From Bacillota bacterium (GTDB taxonomy: Bacteria; Bacillota; Sulfobacillia; JACIYH01), in NCBI GenBank assembly GCA_030019365.1, contig JASEFA010000012.1, forward strand, positions 1 to 64,000: 64,000 nucleotides of DNA, written 5' to 3'. Under the pieces are notes generated by a model. It did no database searches. It was not told the DNA's origin and was given only the letters and a program-made list of their open reading frames with translations. How positions within the stretch are numbered: the stretch's first letter is position 1; every line of letters begins with the position of its first letter. Positions 61,141-64,000 of the stretch are shown in pieces. The position numbers and the translations under genes were made by a program.

Positions 61141-61922
61141 CTGTTGTCCGCCGGGTAGCAGGGTGAACCCTGGTCGACACTGTAGTAGAACACCGCTTTC
61201 ACGCGCGGGAAGCGCAAGGGCAGGTTGCCGTAGAGCATCCCCAGTTGCGACATCCCCCAGGAGGTCACGTCCTCCCCCGTCGTCACGGAACGGTGCGCGG
61301 CGCCGATCTCGCAGATCATCACGGGCTTACGGTTAGCATACTTCGCGTAGACATAGTCCAGCTTCTCCAGGGGCGAAGCCAGGCGGCCCTGGTGGTGCAC
61401 GTATTGCGAGGGCAAGGGTTCTGACGGTCTACCGTTCATGTAGTAGTCACTGTAAAAGTTAAGCCCCACCCAGTCCACGTAGTCGTCGCCCGGGTAATAC
61501 TGGGCGATGTTGTCTTCGGGGGCAGAGTTGGGGCACCACACCACTGCCACATTATTCGCCTTGCGCGCCGCCCTGGCCACCAGGCGGAACTTCTCGACGA
61601 AGACCGCGAGGTCCCCCGACCAAGCCGTCCAGTCTCCGTTCATTTCCGCCCCAAAGCGCAGGAAGACCGGCACCCCCAGCCCAGCCAGATTGCTCACCAG
61701 CCCCTGCAGGTAGGGGGCATCAGACACCACTTGCAGCCCCTGTAGCGGTTGCAACGCCACCTGCAGGGCGTACGCTTTGCGCGCAGCGGTTAACGCCCAT
61801 CCTGGCAGCGGTTGCCCCAGTCCACGTACACCAGAACGGCTGCGTGCCGCCTCCCCCAGGTAGCTCCAGGCCCGGGCCTCTTCCGCGTACGCCCGGACCG
61901 CCTGTTCGTACCGGCCCAGCAT
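60996..61922 (-). pseudogene. Glycoside hydrolase (GH26-like) with TPR-like N terminus, disrupted
   Basis: The open frame gives 308 residues from ATG 61922, with VFLRFGAEMNGDWTAWSGD (likely acid/base Glu), NNVAVVWCPNSAPEDN, DDYVDWVGLNFYSDYY and KPVMICEIGAAHRSV (likely nucleophile Glu). The frame continues upstream to about 62,115 through a TPR-like part (TFWRKIGRTCDMLGRYEQA) and a Gly-rich linker but has no start codon there. At the 3-prime end a frameshift near 61,050-61,110 separates it from SLH units. It is probably a broken surface enzyme. Confidence 0.65.
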
Positions 61923-62177
61923 GTCGCAGGTCCGGCCAATCTTCCGCCAGAACGTCCCCAGACGGAGAAGGCCAGTCTCGTCGCCATACTTCTCTTCTAT
62001 GGCGATGATCTCTCGCCACAGGGGTAAAACCCCAGGCTGTGGGCCGCCCGACCCTCCACCCGCTCCGGATGGTGAGTTTCCTCTCCGCTGAACGTAATGG
62101 TTCCTTCCTGGCCCAGATCAGCGGGGATTTGCGCTCAGCCACTGAGCGGCGTCCCGACGGCGCCACCGGCCGAGACG

Positions 62178-62405
62178 TCACTCGCGGAAGTTCCCGAGGC
62201 GGCGGGCCACTTCCGTGATGCGCCCCCCCAGGTATCGGGCCACGGCCAGATTCACCTCTTCCGGCTCGTTGGTGGCTACGGCTCCGTAGTAGGAGCCATA
62301 GCGGTCCAGGCCTTCGACCGAGGCCGGGATGCCGACCAGGATCATGCCGTGGGCGAGGAGGGGGGGAATCATGGAGAGGAGGGCTGCCTCCTTACCGCAA
62401 TGCAC
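62178..62405 (-). pseudogene. WrbA-like flavodoxin-family fragment
   Basis: Seventy-five codons (HCGKEAALLSMIPPLLAHGM; ILVGIPASVEGLDRYGSYYG; EEVNLAVARYLGGRITEVAR) match the C-terminal half of WrbA/flavodoxin-type NAD(P)H oxidoreductases. The N-terminal half is absent, so it is a remnant. Confidence 0.65.
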
Positions 62406-62476
62406 CAGCCAGATAGCCCCGGGCCTGACGGTCGACTGTTACGAGGGACCGCTTGCGCGCGACGTCTGTCTCCCGG

Positions 62477-63559
62477 TCAACCCAGCGTACCCGAGTAAAA
62501 GAGTTCCAGGAACACTTCCGCCAGCGCGGGGTCGAATTGACTGCCCGCGCCCTCACTGATGTTCGCAGCCGCCCGTTCCGGCTCCATGGCCCCACGATAA
62601 GGCCGGCTGGAAGTCATGGCGTCATACGCATCGGCAACGGCGATTATCCGCGAAGCGAGCGGGATCTGATCTCCCCCCAGCCGGTCCGGGTAACCGGTCC
62701 CGTCGAAGCGTTCGTGGTGGTGCCGGACGATCCTGGCAACCGAGTCCAGATACGGCAGGGAGGCCACGATTCTCTCCCCGATCAATGGATGCTCTCTGAT
62801 GTGGCTCATCTCTTCGTCGGCTAGCTTCCCGGGCTTGCTCAGCACAACATCCCGGATGCCCACTTTGCCGATGTCGTGGAGTTGCGCAGCAACCGCTACC
62901 TCCTTGCTCACCCGGCTCACCCCGTAAAGGTGCTCGGCCATCTTCACGGCTAGCTCGTACACCCGCAGGGAATGGCCCTTCGTATACGGGTCCCTGGCCT
63001 CCAGCACGGTCACCAGACTGACCAGCGACGCCATGACCGCATCCTCGAATTCCCGCCTCGCCTGCTCGAGCTTCTCCTCCAGGCGCAGAGTGTAAGTCAA
63101 CCGCTCCTCTTCGGCCCTCACCCTCTCGGTGATATCGGCCGTGACCACCATCGCTCCCAGGTGATTGCCACTTTCGTCGCGCAGCGCCACGTACGTGTTC
63201 TCCCACCGCCGGTCCCGCCGGGTGTCCACCACCATGCGCCGGAAAGCAGCGCCCTCCCGGCCGCGCAGGAAGGCAAGCGCCCGCTGCACCTTCTCGCGCG
63301 ACTTCTCGGGATGGCAAAGCAGCACGTGCTTCCCCATTATCTCGCCGGCCCGTATGCCCCGCGTCTCCTCCGCCGCCCGGTTGGCAAGAACTATGCGATC
63401 CTGCCCGTCGACCAGGATAACCCCGATCGGCAGAGCGGCAAGCGCGGCCTCAAGAAGAGCAGTATCGCAACACGCCACAGCCGTCCCCCCCCAACCCCCA
63501 ACCATAATATCGCGCACCCGCTCTATGCCCGCGATGAGCAGGTCAGGGGTCTCGCGCAC
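62477..63559 (-). CDS. PAS-HD-GYP cyclic-di-GMP phosphodiesterase
   Basis: A 360-residue cytosolic signalling protein. A PAS domain (about 33-150: LPIGVILVDGQDRIVLANRA; MVVTADITERVRAEEERL), a short coiled coil and an HD-GYP domain (about 170-355) with GHSLRVYELAVKMA, QLHDIGKVGI, HHHERFDGTGYPDRLGGDQI and ADAYDAMTSSRPYR. All metal and GYP residues are present. It would degrade cyclic di-GMP in response to a PAS signal. Its end overlaps decayed DNA but the gene itself looks intact. Confidence 0.93.
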   Translation of the reverse strand: MRETPDLLIAGIERVRDIMVGGWGGTAVACCDTALLEAALAALPIGVILVDGQDRIVLANRAAEETRGIRAGEIMGKHVLLCHPEKSREKVQRALAFLRGREGAAFRRMVVDTRRDRRWENTYVALRDESGNHLGAMVVTADITERVRAEEERLTYTLRLEEKLEQARREFEDAVMASLVSLVTVLEARDPYTKGHSLRVYELAVKMAEHLYGVSRVSKEVAVAAQLHDIGKVGIRDVVLSKPGKLADEEMSHIREHPLIGERIVASLPYLDSVARIVRHHHERFDGTGYPDRLGGDQIPLASRIIAVADAYDAMTSSRPYRGAMEPERAAANISEGAGSQFDPALAEVFLELFYSGTLG

Positions 63560-63602
63560 TTTCGCAGCACGTCCGATGCCTCAGCCAGCCACCTCTGCCA
63601 GA

Positions 63603-63968
63603 TCACACACGCAGGCGCTCCTCGCCCGTCACACGGCACCGGGATGGGCCCGCATGGCCCACCGGCTCCTTCCACCACTCAAGCAGCCGCCGCTCAAGCT
63701 CGCTGAGGCCAGGGTTCGCCTTCACGAAACGGTCGATGAAGGTGTCCCCGTTCCGGAACCGGTGCCAGTGTATGAACCAGTCCGCACAGTCCACCTCGTC
63801 GATGGGGACGTCCCTTCGCCGTATCCTCAACTCCGGGCACCATCCTACCCCTCCCACGCACCTGCCCGCTGCCGGCGCACACCCGCACCGCAAACGGATT
63901 CGACGGGGACGAGCCTTCTCCCCGTGCGCCCGGCGTCCGACCGCGCTCTCTGGCCCCCGGACGGCCAC
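63603..63968 (-). CDS. Unrecognised protein, perhaps truncated
   Basis: A 121-residue frame. Only residues about 52-103 look like protein: DVPIDEVDCADWFIHWHRFR, DTFIDRFVKANPGLSELERR, LLEWWKEPV. This resembles short segments in uncharacterised Bacillota proteins. The N-terminal half is Arg-rich and not convincing, so the real start may be internal or the gene may be broken. Confidence 0.4.
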   Translation of the reverse strand: MAVRGPESAVGRRAHGEKARPRRIRLRCGCAPAAGRCVGGVGWCPELRIRRRDVPIDEVDCADWFIHWHRFRNGDTFIDRFVKANPGLSELERRLLEWWKEPVGHAGPSRCRVTGEERLRV

Positions 63969-64000
63969 CGTGCCTTACCTTCCCGATGCCATCACCGGCG

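Overview
The window is GC-rich DNA from a spore-forming, anaerobic or facultatively anaerobic Bacillota (Firmicutes) chromosome. Evidence for this is SpoIID, BofC, YunB and SigI/RsgI homologues, a low-GC-style gene order yebC-bofC-ruvC-ruvA-ruvB-queH plus queA-tgt-yajC, strong purine Shine-Dalgarno sites and frequent GTG/TTG starts. No rRNA, tRNA or CRISPR array was seen. Species cannot be named from the sequence alone.

Region 1 (1-18,200, nearly all minus strand) is a carbon and amino-acid catabolism block: the start of a succinate dehydrogenase/fumarate reductase flavoprotein, a complete LIV-type amino-acid ABC transporter (livF-G-M-H-K) with an FCD-type GntR regulator, a methylmalonyl-CoA module (biotin carrier, small subunit, carboxyltransferase, epimerase, two-part mutase), glutamate dehydrogenase, and a four-subunit 2-oxoacid:ferredoxin oxidoreductase followed upstream by a second GntR regulator. 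Together they would import amino acids, deaminate and oxidise them to acyl-CoA, and interconvert propionyl-CoA and succinyl-CoA.

Region 2 (18,350-36,600) is conserved housekeeping and sporulation: yajC, tgt, queA, a SpoIID-like protein, then (as an apparent insert) a two-subunit 2-hydroxyacyl-CoA dehydratase-like pair, an L,D-transpeptidase and rsgI-sigI, followed by a DUF2905 protein, queH, ruvB-A-C, bofC, yebC, a 53-residue basic protein, two dissimilar E1-like (ThiF/MoeB) proteins, yunB and tyrS. The two E1-like proteins look complementary: one has the catalytic site, the other the N-terminal arginine segment.

Region 3 (36,900-50,034) is cell envelope and metabolism on the plus strand: class A PBP, a sensorless histidine kinase, a GT21-like glycosyltransferase, a DUF4015-NodB fusion, an unknown secreted protein, a beta-lactamase-like serine hydrolase, a thioesterase, pheA (opposite strand), an Orn/Lys/Arg decarboxylase, and an N-acetylmuramoyl-L-alanine amidase fused to an F420-0:gamma-glutamyl-ligase-like domain.

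Region 4 (50,035-60,700) is a nitrite/nitric-oxide module. After a graveyard of CooS and RelE fragments come nrfH, a single-domain siroheme reductase and nrfA; then heme O synthase with a polytopic His-rich membrane protein resembling heme-copper oxidases, an FNR/CRP-type regulator, an unknown six-helix membrane protein, a MarR regulator, an NsrR-like Rrf2 regulator, a possible qNOR 3-prime remnant, a cupin and a DUF438/hemerythrin protein. Two perfect TTGAC-N4-GTCAA palindromes lie upstream of the two membrane-protein genes, and two clusters of a 32-bp tandem repeat flank this core.

Region 5 (60,700-64,000) is decayed: a glycoside-hydrolase/SLH protein split by a frameshift and lacking a start, a WrbA-like fragment, then an intact PAS-HD-GYP protein and an unrecognised ORF.
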